Assembly (NCBI GenBank): GCA_913776885.1
Contig: CAJYQC010000118.1
Span: 1 to 54,922, forward strand
Source of the DNA: an uncultured Variovorax sp.
GTDB taxonomy: Bacteria > Pseudomonadota > Gammaproteobacteria > Burkholderiales > Burkholderiaceae_C
DNA: 54,922 nucleotides
Direction of reading: 5' to 3'
The stretch's first letter is position 1. Every line of letters starts with the position of its first letter. Under the pieces are notes generated by a model, which saw only the letters and a list, made by a program, of their open reading frames with translations, was not told where the DNA came from and searched no databases. Shown piece by piece: positions 45,701 to 53,301 of this stretch. Position numbers and translations under genes: made by a program.

Positions 45701-46039
45701 GGCCTCGGTGCGCAGGCGATGACGGCGGGCGGCTTCGATGCGCCGGTCTTCACCGTGGCATGGCCCACGGGCGAGTTCGGGGCGATGGGCCTCGAAGGCG
45801 CCGTGCGGCTGGGTTTCCGCAAGGAGTTGGCCGCCGCATCCGAGGGCGCCGAGCGCGATGCGCTCTTCAAGAAGCTGGTGGCGCAGCAGTACGAGAACGG
45901 CGAGGCCATCCACATGGCGCAGACGCTGGAGATCGACGCGGTGATCGACCCGGCCGATACGCGCACCTGGCTGGTGCGTGGGCTGTCGTCGGCCACGAAG
46001 GCGCAAGGGCCGGCGGTTGCGTACGTAGACACCTGGTAA
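42740..46039 (+). CDS. Single-chain biotin-dependent acyl-CoA carboxylase (BC-BCCP-CT fusion)
   Basis: FSKVLIANRGEIAVRLVRALRDLG, GGGGGRGMRAV, biotinyl motif VLEAMKMEH, then carboxyltransferase domain (NHHKTDRLLAVAHQLKLPVVLFAEGGGGRPGDTD... GMSGPAMIEGGG); start uncertain (TTG/CTG near 42740). Confidence 0.92.
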   Translation: MLFSKVLIANRGEIAVRLVRALRDLGIASVAVHARDDAAALHLQLADTAVALDATGPSAYLDAAALIEVAKAQGCDAVHPGYGFLSERADFAQACADAGLVFIGPTPEQLGLFGDKARARELATQCDVPVMPGSAGAVTLAQAQAFFAEQQAQGAGVMVKAIGGGGGRGMRAVLNAQELPEAHARCMSEAKAAFGIEGVYVERLMLNARHIEVQVIGDGKSVASLGERECTLQRRFQKLVEIAPSPSLPEALRAQVTQAALRMAKAVGYRGLGTFEFLVDAASATLPFVFIEANPRLQVEHTVTEAVTGLDLVQLQIAVAAGQPLGELGVEADRTAPQRGFAVQWRINAETLDAQGNARPSGGTLARFDLPAGPGVRVDTHGYAGLAPSPHYDTLLAKLIVHSPSPRFEDALRRSLRALDECHIEGIATNLPLLRAIAARPEFAAQAVHTRFVEAHLGDLLAAASAFEKQVRKTAAAAAEPLPVAAEEGSDELTVKAPMPARLVQFEVEVGDVLPVGAQLGVLEAMKMEHLLHAPVAGRVVALLAAPGDYLVEGQSLVQLEAVDAQAVQAEARAEQDLDTIRPDLRKVIDRHAYTLDANRKAAVDKRHAQGGRTARENIADLCDTASDPANFIEYGALAIAAQTRRRTLEDLIANTPADGMVTGLGSVNAKQFGPEASRCAVLAYDYTVLAGTQGMRNHHKTDRLLAVAHQLKLPVVLFAEGGGGRPGDTDMPIVAGLNNHTFSQFAALSGKVPVVGIVHGRCFAGNAALLGCADVIIATRGSNIGMSGPAMIEGGGLGTFAPEQIGPSGVQSRNGVIDILVEDEAAAVAAAKQYLSYFQGATSDWQCADSRTLRHVVPENRLRVYDVRAAMRGVADTGSLLELRAGFGAGIVTALARIEGRPVGLMANNPHHLGGAIDVEAADKSARFMQLCNAHGLPIVSLCDTPGFMVGPEIEAQAQVRHVCRMFMVASHLRVPFFAVVLRKGYGLGAQAMTAGGFDAPVFTVAWPTGEFGAMGLEGAVRLGFRKELAAASEGAERDALFKKLVAQQYENGEAIHMAQTLEIDAVIDPADTRTWLVRGLSSATKAQGPAVAYVDTW

Positions 46040-46104
46040 CCGGGCTTTAGACCTCGTCACGCGCGGGGGAACAGTGGCTCCGTACACTGGGGCGCTTTGC
46101 GCGC

Positions 46105-47424
46105 ATGAATCTGGTCTCCCGATGGGCAGCCCGCCTCCGCGACGTGGCCGTCGCGCACTGGGTGGCTGCCTTCCTCCTTGCCCTGCTTGCCGTCGGCGTC
46201 CAGGCCGTCACGCCCGACGGGCGTCCGCGCCAGCCTGCGGAGGCGCATTGGGTCGCGAGCTGGGCCGTGGCGCCTCTCGACTTCGCCGAGCTTGCCATGA
46301 GCCCGGGCGGCGCCAAGTACTCGTCTCCAGCGGGCAATGATCTGCGCGGGCGCACGCTCCGCCAGAAGGTGGAACTGTCGCTCGACGGCGAGCGTGTTCG
46401 CATCCGTTTCTCCAACCGCTTCGGCAAGGCGCCGCTGCGCATCGCCGCCGCGAGCGCGGCGCGTGGCACCGGCGCCGAAGCCTTCTCGCCGGCCACCCTG
46501 CGCGAGCTGCGCTTCGGCGGGCGGACCAGCGTCACCATCGCGCCAGGCGCCGAGGTGTGGAGCGACGGCGTCGATCTCGCGGTGCAGGCGGGCCAGACCG
46601 TGATCGTGAGCGCCTTCTTCGATCGCGGCGCGCCCTTCGCCACCGTCGCCCTGCAGGAGCCGGGCACGACATGGATGGCGCCCGGCAACGTAGTGAAGGC
46701 GGCGAAGCTGCAGGACCCCGTGCCGCTATCGTTCAACCAGATCGTGACGGGGCTGGACGTGCTCACGACCAAATCGATCCGCACCGTCGTGGCCTTCGGC
46801 GACTCGATCACCGCGGGCGGTGCGGAGGCCACGCTGGGTTCGTATCCCGACCTGCTCGCCACCCGCCTGCGCGACACCCAGCCCGGCGGGCAGGACGTCG
46901 CGGTGCTCAACCTGGGTATCGGCGGCAACCGCCTGCTGGCCGACGGCATCGGGCCCAGCGGGCTCTCGCGCTTCGAGCTCGACGTGCTCAAGCAGAGCGG
47001 CGTGACGCACGCGATCATCCTGCTGGGCACCAACGACATCGGCCGCGCGATGTTCGCCAAGGTGCCGGGCGCAGAGCTGAAGCCGCGCGACATGCCGACG
47101 GCCGAGCGCATCACCGAGGGGCTGCAGCAGCTCGTGAAGCAGGCGCGGGCCAAGGGCGTGAAGGTGCTGATCGGCACCGTGCCGCCCTTCAGGAACACGC
47201 CCTATTGGAGTGAATCGAGCGAGGCCATGCGCGAGGCCGTCAACCGCTGGATCCGCGGCAAGCAGGACATCGACGGCGTGATCGACTTCGATGCCGCGCT
47301 GCGCGACCCGGCCGATCCGCAGGCGCTGAACCCGCTGTTCGATTCGGGCGACCACCTGCATCCCAACAAGGCCGGCCATGCGGCCATGGCCTCGGTCATC
47401 GACCTGCACGAGCTGCAGGAATGA
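46105..47424 (+). CDS. Secreted SGNH/GDSL hydrolase
   Basis: N-terminal signal/TM; VVAFGDSITAGG, LGTNDIG, DHLHPNKAGH. Confidence 0.92.
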   Translation: MNLVSRWAARLRDVAVAHWVAAFLLALLAVGVQAVTPDGRPRQPAEAHWVASWAVAPLDFAELAMSPGGAKYSSPAGNDLRGRTLRQKVELSLDGERVRIRFSNRFGKAPLRIAAASAARGTGAEAFSPATLRELRFGGRTSVTIAPGAEVWSDGVDLAVQAGQTVIVSAFFDRGAPFATVALQEPGTTWMAPGNVVKAAKLQDPVPLSFNQIVTGLDVLTTKSIRTVVAFGDSITAGGAEATLGSYPDLLATRLRDTQPGGQDVAVLNLGIGGNRLLADGIGPSGLSRFELDVLKQSGVTHAIILLGTNDIGRAMFAKVPGAELKPRDMPTAERITEGLQQLVKQARAKGVKVLIGTVPPFRNTPYWSESSEAMREAVNRWIRGKQDIDGVIDFDAALRDPADPQALNPLFDSGDHLHPNKAGHAAMASVIDLHELQE

Positions 47425-47587
47425 GCTTTCAACGGTTCTTGCGCACGAGTGAGTGAGCGCTAGCAAGAGCCGAAAAGGCCCCAAACGCGCGTCACAGCTT
47501 TACACAAGACTTCGCGCGCGGCTTACAGGAGGTTCACAACGGCTCGGCAGCATGAAGGCTCCTCCAACAACTCATGAGGAGTCCTTC

Positions 47588-47962
47588 ATGAAAAAACTCG
47601 CATTGGCTCTTTCCGTCGGCGCTGCATCGCTTCTCTCGGTGGGCGCACTGACCGTTCCGACGGCTGCGCAGGCACAACCGGTGGTCACCATCCAGGTGCC
47701 TCCGCCCCCGCCGCGCTATGAACGCGTTCCGCCGCCGCGCCGCGGCTACGTGTGGGCGCCGGGGCACTACGAGTGGCGCGGCGGCCGCCATGTGTGGATC
47801 CGCGGCGGCTGGGTCCGTGCCCGCCCGGGCTACGCCTACCGTCCGCCGGAGTGGCGCCAGGACGGCGGCCGCTGGGTCTACAACGCAGGCCGCTGGGACC
47901 GTGACGGCGATGGCGTGCCGAACCGCTACGACCGCCGGCCGAACAATCCGTATCGCAACTGA
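47588..47962 (+). CDS. YXWGXW repeat-type exported Pro/Arg-rich protein
   Basis: Signal peptide MKKLALALSVGAASLLSVGALTVPTAAQAQ; RRGYVWAPGHYEWRGGRHVWIRGGWVRARPGYAYRPPEW. Confidence 0.8.
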   Translation: MKKLALALSVGAASLLSVGALTVPTAAQAQPVVTIQVPPPPPRYERVPPPRRGYVWAPGHYEWRGGRHVWIRGGWVRARPGYAYRPPEWRQDGGRWVYNAGRWDRDGDGVPNRYDRRPNNPYRN

Positions 47963-47976
47963 CGCCACCGGCGCGC

Positions 47977-48000
47977 GGGGCTGCCTTGCGAGGCAGCCCC
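47977..48000. terminator. Strong hairpin, probable terminator between convergent genes
   Basis: Perfect 10-bp stem GGGGCTGCCT-TGCG-AGGCAGCCCC; lacks a clear T-tract. Confidence 0.6.
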
Positions 48001-48015
48001 GCCGCATCAAGCTCC

Positions 48016-49320
48016 CTAGCGGATGCTGACCAGCTCGAGGGTTTCGCGTACCTGGAATGCGGCTGGCCCCGCGCCGCCGCGTGTTTCCGCCTCGAAACGC
48101 ACCACGCGCTTGAGTTCCGGCGAGAACCAGACGTTCGCAAGATAGCGGCCATACTGGTTGCCGACCACGGCGCCCGCGTTCGGGAAGCGTTGCGTATATC
48201 CCTTGTATTCGATGCGCACGACCTTGAATTCCCTGCCGCCGATGGTCAGCGCCGTGTCTTCCATCACGGTCGCGTTCAGGTCCATGTTGGAGCGCGAGCC
48301 GCCCAGCGTGGAGTTGTAGCGGGCTCTCCAGGCGGCTTCTTCCTTGAGGTTCTCCTTGGTCCAGCCGCCCGGGGGCATGACGGAATCGAATTCGCCTGCG
48401 ATGGCCGAAGTGACACTGACGACTTCGCCGTTCGGCTTCTCCACCCAGCCACCGTTGTTGAAGCTGATCTGCTCGTCGGTCGTCGGGTCGATCCTGTAGA
48501 CCACCTTGCGGTAGGTGTTGGTGAGGCGGTCGTGCAGCTGATATTCGATGACGCTTGGCCGGCCCGCCACGGCACCTGCCTGGCTGGCGACAGTGGCCGC
48601 AGTGCCGGCGTTGCCCGAGGCTGTGGCCGGCAGCGACGCCAGCCGCTCGATCGCCTGCTTGCCGCGCTCTGGCAACTGCGCAATCCAGGATGCCGGCATG
48701 GCGAGGTTCGCGGCTGCCGTGCCCGTTGCCGAGGCCGGCAGCAAGCCCACGAGGCGGCCTTGTGCGTCGAAGACCCCCGCGCCGCCAAGCCCTGACTCGG
48801 CTGCCGCGGTCAACTGCAGGGCTTCGAGTTCGCCCGCTGCGTTCCGGCGGATGCCGCCCAGCATGCCGATGCCCAGCGTCAGTTCCTTGCCTCTCGGGGC
48901 GCCGATCACGTACAGCGGCATGCCAACCTGCAGTACATTCGCCGGTGCCACTTCGGCGACGGCAGCGGGCAGGTTCGGAATGCGCAGCTGGCACAGATCG
49001 CGCTCCACATCGGGCAGCGCCAGCGCTGCGCCGTAGCTCACGTTGTCGCGCTTCAGCGTCACCGAGCCGGCCTTCGCGAGCAACTGGCAGCTGGTGACCG
49101 CGGTGCCCGCGCCGGTGGCGACCGCGCTGCCGGTGGCGAGCACCTTGCCTTGTGCGTCGCTGGCCTGCACCACCCAGACGCTGGGCGAGACGCGGGCGAA
49201 GAGTGCATCGGGCGGGAGTGCTGCGCCGCTGCGCGAATCCTGTGCGTGTGCCGTCAGGATGGGCAGCGCGATGGCGAGCGCTGCGAGCGCGGGGGAGGAC
49301 AGGTATTTCATCGCGCGCAT
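48016..49320 (-). CDS. Exported trypsin-like (chymotrypsin-fold) protein, probably catalytically degenerate
   Basis: Signal peptide; VTSCQLL at expected TNCHVV site, DVERDLCQLRI retained, ESGLGGAGVFDAQGRLVGL at expected GSSGGGLFD site. Confidence 0.7.
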   Translation of the reverse strand: MRAMKYLSSPALAALAIALPILTAHAQDSRSGAALPPDALFARVSPSVWVVQASDAQGKVLATGSAVATGAGTAVTSCQLLAKAGSVTLKRDNVSYGAALALPDVERDLCQLRIPNLPAAVAEVAPANVLQVGMPLYVIGAPRGKELTLGIGMLGGIRRNAAGELEALQLTAAAESGLGGAGVFDAQGRLVGLLPASATGTAAANLAMPASWIAQLPERGKQAIERLASLPATASGNAGTAATVASQAGAVAGRPSVIEYQLHDRLTNTYRKVVYRIDPTTDEQISFNNGGWVEKPNGEVVSVTSAIAGEFDSVMPPGGWTKENLKEEAAWRARYNSTLGGSRSNMDLNATVMEDTALTIGGREFKVVRIEYKGYTQRFPNAGAVVGNQYGRYLANVWFSPELKRVVRFEAETRGGAGPAAFQVRETLELVSIR

Positions 49321-49321
49321 C

Positions 49322-50047
49322 TCAGCGGTTGGCCTGCAGGAGCAACCGCAGATCGTTCAAGGAGGTCTTGGCAAAGGGCGTGGCTTCGGGCGGTGCAGAT
49401 GCGGTGACACGGGCTGGCGCCGATGTATTGGCCGGAGGCACCGGTATCGAGCTTCGCGGTACGGTCGCCGAGGAGGGGGCGAGGGGCATGGCGGTCACTG
49501 CAGATGCAGTAGCCACAGGCCTGTTCACTGCTGCAGGGGCCGGGGTAGGCTCGGCAGCGTTGTTTGCGGGTGCTGCCGCCAGTGCAGCGGTCCTGACAAT
49601 CCGCGTTTCCGGGAATTCGTCGTCATAGGCCAGTGACTGCATTTCCCTGCGGCCTTCCGACTCGGAAACGCGTTCGAAACTTGGACGCATGACCATGATC
49701 CCGAGGTTCATGCTCATGAGCACGTAGGCGGTCTGCTTTGGCCGGAGCACTATGTCGATAGTGCCTTCAGCCTCGGTCCGGGCACTGGCCCGGTAGGTGC
49801 CGGGCGGTCGATCGATGTAGAAGAAGCTGTTGGGCCGGGATCTACCGACAGCCTGTCCGTTGACCGTGACCTCTGGCTGGACCCCGGAGCCCATGATGGA
49901 GTTGCGATAGAAGTAGATCCGCCCTTCGTTCTCGCCCAGCGACGGCATGCTGCCCGCCATCTCCGAGAACCGGGGCCCGCTGGCCGAGCACCCGAACAGG
50001 CCGGCCGCAAGCACGGCCAGCAACACCCTACCGATCCAACGTCCCAT
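49322..50047 (-). CDS. DUF2846-like lipoprotein
   Basis: Lipobox LFGCSASG; EGRIYFYRNSIMGSGVQPEVTVNGQAVGRSRPNSFFYIDRPPGTY. Confidence 0.82.
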   Translation of the reverse strand: MGRWIGRVLLAVLAAGLFGCSASGPRFSEMAGSMPSLGENEGRIYFYRNSIMGSGVQPEVTVNGQAVGRSRPNSFFYIDRPPGTYRASARTEAEGTIDIVLRPKQTAYVLMSMNLGIMVMRPSFERVSESEGRREMQSLAYDDEFPETRIVRTAALAAAPANNAAEPTPAPAAVNRPVATASAVTAMPLAPSSATVPRSSIPVPPANTSAPARVTASAPPEATPFAKTSLNDLRLLLQANR

Positions 50048-50118
50048 CGCGCCTTCTCCTCTTTTTCTGGCGCGAGGATGCTACACCCGCCTGACGGCGG
50101 GTCTTCCCGGATGGAAGT

Positions 50119-50976
50119 TCAGCGGAACACCACCGTCCGGTGCCCGTTCAGCAGCACGCGGTGTTCGCTGTGCCACTTCACCGCGCGGGCCAGCACCTGG
50201 CTCTCGGTGTCGCGGCCGCGGGCCGTGAGGTCCTCCACCGTGTCGGTGTGGTCCGCGCGGGCCACGTCCTGCTCGATGATCGGGCCTTCGTCGAGGTCGG
50301 CCGTCACGTAGTGGGCGGTCGCGCCGATCAGCTTCACGCCGCGGTCGTGGGCCTGGTAGTAGGGCTTGGCGCCCTTGAAGCTGGGCAGGAACGAGTGATG
50401 GATGTTGATCGCGCGGCCCGAGAGGTTGCGGCACAGGTTGTCGCTCAGGATCTGCATGTAGCGCGCGAGCACCACGAGCTCGGCACCCTCGGCCTCGATG
50501 ATCTCCAGCTGCTTCGCCTCGGCCTGCGCCTTGGTCGCAGCCGTCACCGGGATGTGGTGGAAGGGCACGTTGTAGCTGGCGGCCAGCTGGTAGAAGTCGC
50601 GGTGGTTCGAGATGATGGCGCGCACGTCGATGGCCAGCAGCCCGCTCTTCCAGCGGAACAGCAGGTCGTTGAGGCAGTGGCCTTCCTTGCTGACCATGAT
50701 CACCGTCTTCATCGGCTCGGCGGCCGCGTGCAGCTGCAGCGTCATGCCGAAGCCCGTGGCGAAGGCCTTGAGCTCCTCGCGCAGCACGCTCTCGCTGTGC
50801 GCGCCGCAGGCGAAGCGCACGCGCATGAAGAACAGGCCCGTGTCGTGGTCGTTGTACTGGGCCGCCTCCTCGATGTTGGCGCCCCGCTCGAGCAGGAAGC
50901 CCGAGACGGCGTGCACGATGCCCGTGCGGTCGGGGCAGTAGAGGTTCAGGATGTAGGCGGGCGTATTCGTTGTCAT
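50119..50976 (-). CDS. purU: Formyltetrahydrofolate deformylase
   Basis: N-terminal ACT (LYCPDRTGIVHAVSGFLLERGANIEEAAQYND) and formyltransferase domain (NIHHSFLPSFKGAKPYYQAHDRGVKLIGATAHYVTADLDEGPIIEQD). Confidence 0.96.
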   Translation of the reverse strand: MTTNTPAYILNLYCPDRTGIVHAVSGFLLERGANIEEAAQYNDHDTGLFFMRVRFACGAHSESVLREELKAFATGFGMTLQLHAAAEPMKTVIMVSKEGHCLNDLLFRWKSGLLAIDVRAIISNHRDFYQLAASYNVPFHHIPVTAATKAQAEAKQLEIIEAEGAELVVLARYMQILSDNLCRNLSGRAINIHHSFLPSFKGAKPYYQAHDRGVKLIGATAHYVTADLDEGPIIEQDVARADHTDTVEDLTARGRDTESQVLARAVKWHSEHRVLLNGHRTVVFR

Positions 50977-51204
50977 ATCAGTTCGGTTGCTCGATCACTC
51001 CGCAGGCGGCCACGCTGCCTGCATCGGTCTTCTTTCCAGGGATGCCGCATGTCCGGCTTGGCCGGGCTGCGCTCCGGTTGAGGGGGCCGTCGGCCGCATG
51101 GGGTCGGCAAGCCTGGGGTTATCCGGATCCAGGGGTGGGATTGTCGCAGGGGTGCCAGAATCGCGATTTTCCCCTCCCAGATCCCCCAACCGCAGGAGCG
51201 AGAC

Positions 51205-52539
51205 ATGGCCTACCAGGACTTCAACATGGACAACCAGTGGTTGCCCTTCACCCCCAACCGTCATTTCCGCAAGGACCCGCGCGTGTTCGTCGCGGCCGAC
51301 GGCATGGAGTTCACCACCCACGACGGCCGCAAGGTGATCGACGGCATCTCGTCGCTGTGGTGCGTGGGCGCGGGCCACAACCGCAAGCCGATCAACGAGG
51401 CGATCAAGAAGCAGCTCGACACGCTCGACTACGCCACCGCCTTCCAGGTGAGCAACGACCGCGCCTTCAAGGCGGCCGAGATGATCGCCTCGCTCGCCCC
51501 CGGCGACCTCAACAAGGTGCTGTTCTGCAACTCGGGCTCCGAAGCCGCCGACACCTCGATGAAGGTGGCGCTGGCCTACCACCGCGCGCGCGGCGAGGGC
51601 CACCGCAACGTGTTCATCGGCCGCGAGAAGGGATACCACGGCGTGGGCTTCGGCGGCATGTCGGTGGGCGGCATCCCGGGCAACCGCAAGGTGTTCGGCT
51701 CGGCCTTCCTGCCGCGGGTGGACCACATGCGCTTCATCCACGATCCGGTGAACCACGCCTACATCCACAACGAGGAGCCGGTGTGGGCCGAAGACCCGCT
51801 GGTGGAGCTCGAGACGCGCATCCTGCCGCTGCACGACCCGAGCAACGTGGCCGCGATCATCGTGGAGCCGGTGGCCGGTTCGGCCGGCTGGTACCTGCCG
51901 CCCAAGGGCTACCTCAAGCGCCTGCGCGAGATCTGCGACAAGCACGGCATCCTGCTGATCTTCGACGAGGTCATCACCGGCTTCGGGCGCATGGGCACCA
52001 ACTTCGCGTCCGACTACTTCGGCGTGGTGCCCGACATGCTGAACTTCGCCAAGTGCGTGACCAACGGCGTCATCCCGCTGGGCGGCGTGATCTGCCGCGA
52101 CAAGCTCTACGACGCGATGATGAAGACCGACGCGCCCGAGCACGTGGTCGAGTTCTTCCACGGCTACACCTACTCGGGCCATCCGGTGGCCTGCGCCGCG
52201 GCCATCGCCACGCTCGATCTGTTCAAGCAGGAGAACCTCTTCGCGCGCGCCGGCGAAATGGGCAAGGTGCTGGGCGATGCCTTCCACGGCACGCTCAAGG
52301 GTCTGCCCAACGTCATCAGCATCCGCAGCCTCGGCCTCGCCGCGGCGGTGGAGCTCGCGCCCATCGCGGGCACGCCGGGCAAGCGCGCCTACGAGATCTT
52401 CCTCGACTGCTTCCACAAGGGCGCGCTGGTGCGGCCCGCGGGCGACGTGCTGGTGATCGCGCCGCCGTACATCGTCGAGAAGTCGCACATCGACACGCTG
52501 GTGAACACGCTGGCCGATTCGATCAAGGCGCACGCCTGA
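51205..52539 (+). CDS. Class III aminotransferase (omega-amino acid/beta-alanine:pyruvate transaminase-like)
   Basis: QWLPFTPNRHFRKDPRVFVAADGMEFTTHDGRKVIDGISSLWCVGAGHNRKPI; LLIFDEVITGFGRMG; FAKCVTNGVIPLGGV. Confidence 0.93.
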   Translation: MAYQDFNMDNQWLPFTPNRHFRKDPRVFVAADGMEFTTHDGRKVIDGISSLWCVGAGHNRKPINEAIKKQLDTLDYATAFQVSNDRAFKAAEMIASLAPGDLNKVLFCNSGSEAADTSMKVALAYHRARGEGHRNVFIGREKGYHGVGFGGMSVGGIPGNRKVFGSAFLPRVDHMRFIHDPVNHAYIHNEEPVWAEDPLVELETRILPLHDPSNVAAIIVEPVAGSAGWYLPPKGYLKRLREICDKHGILLIFDEVITGFGRMGTNFASDYFGVVPDMLNFAKCVTNGVIPLGGVICRDKLYDAMMKTDAPEHVVEFFHGYTYSGHPVACAAAIATLDLFKQENLFARAGEMGKVLGDAFHGTLKGLPNVISIRSLGLAAAVELAPIAGTPGKRAYEIFLDCFHKGALVRPAGDVLVIAPPYIVEKSHIDTLVNTLADSIKAHA

Positions 52540-52593
52540 GCGCTTCCGAAGCGCATCCGCAATTCGCCCGGGGCCTGCAGCGCCCCGGGCGCT

Positions 52594-52625
52594 GAAGAGC
52601 CGGCCTGCCCGGCTCTTCTTCTTTT
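52594..52625 (+). terminator. Intrinsic terminator
   Basis: AAGAGCCGG-CCTGC-CCGGCTCTT followed by CTTCTTTTC. Confidence 0.8.
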
Positions 52626-52769
52626 CCGGCCTCCCTTCACTTCTACCGGTTCGCGGGATGCCGCCTACCGGTTCCAGGGATACCGGCCACGGCAGCCGAT
52701 CCCTAGCATCCCATCGCGAAACGCAGCACCCGTGAATCCGGCGGGGGCGTTTTCGAAAAAGGGACCGTC

Positions 52770-53288
52770 ATGCAACGCGTAATTCTCTGGGCACTGCTGT
52801 GCGTGCCTCTGGCTGCGCACGCCAACAACGTCGGCGAGAACGCCGCATGGCAGTTCCAGACCAGCACCGACAAGGTCAACCAGGCCGCGATCCAGGACAT
52901 GATCCGCAAGCAGAAGAGCGGCTACTACTCCGCGCCCGTCTACAACACCAACAACTACGTCGGCCGCCAGTACAACTGCAACGTCTCGGCCACTTCCACC
53001 GGCAACGACGGCAACAACAGCACGGTCGCGAATTCGCCGAGCACGGCGGGCGCCACTTCCAACGCATCGGGCAACGAGAGCCGCACGGCCGTGGGCACGC
53101 TCGGCGGCGCGACGGTGGGCACCTCGCAGGCCAACTCGGGCCCGGTCGCATCGGGCATCGTCGGCGGCACCAGCTCGCAGGTGCAGGGCGCGGCCAACCA
53201 GGCGCTGAACTCGGCGCAGGGCAACACCGGTGCGCAGACCGCCAGCGTGGGCGGCAGCTCGGCCTGCGCCTTCGGCGTTCTCAACTGA
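52770..53288 (+). CDS. Exported low-complexity Asn/Gly/Ser/Thr/Ala-rich protein
   Basis: Signal peptide MQRVILWALLCVPLAAHA; mature part rich in N/G/S/T/A/Q; two Cys; directly upstream of CsgG/HfaB-like gene. Confidence 0.75.
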   Translation: MQRVILWALLCVPLAAHANNVGENAAWQFQTSTDKVNQAAIQDMIRKQKSGYYSAPVYNTNNYVGRQYNCNVSATSTGNDGNNSTVANSPSTAGATSNASGNESRTAVGTLGGATVGTSQANSGPVASGIVGGTSSQVQGAANQALNSAQGNTGAQTASVGGSSACAFGVLN

Positions 53289-53301
53289 GCGGGAGCGAGT
53301 C

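Noticed and set aside
42713-46087. 1124-aa antisense ORF opposite the carboxylase
   Set aside because: GC-rich codon-bias shadow; composition rich in R/H/G/L/Q, no domain motif, whereas the plus-strand frame carries clear catalytic motifs.
51000-51190. Possible additional repeat copy upstream of the aminotransferase gene (CCCCAGGCTTGCCGACCCC on the minus strand)
   Set aside because: Only short partial similarity to the 17 kb element; not enough by eye to call a copy.
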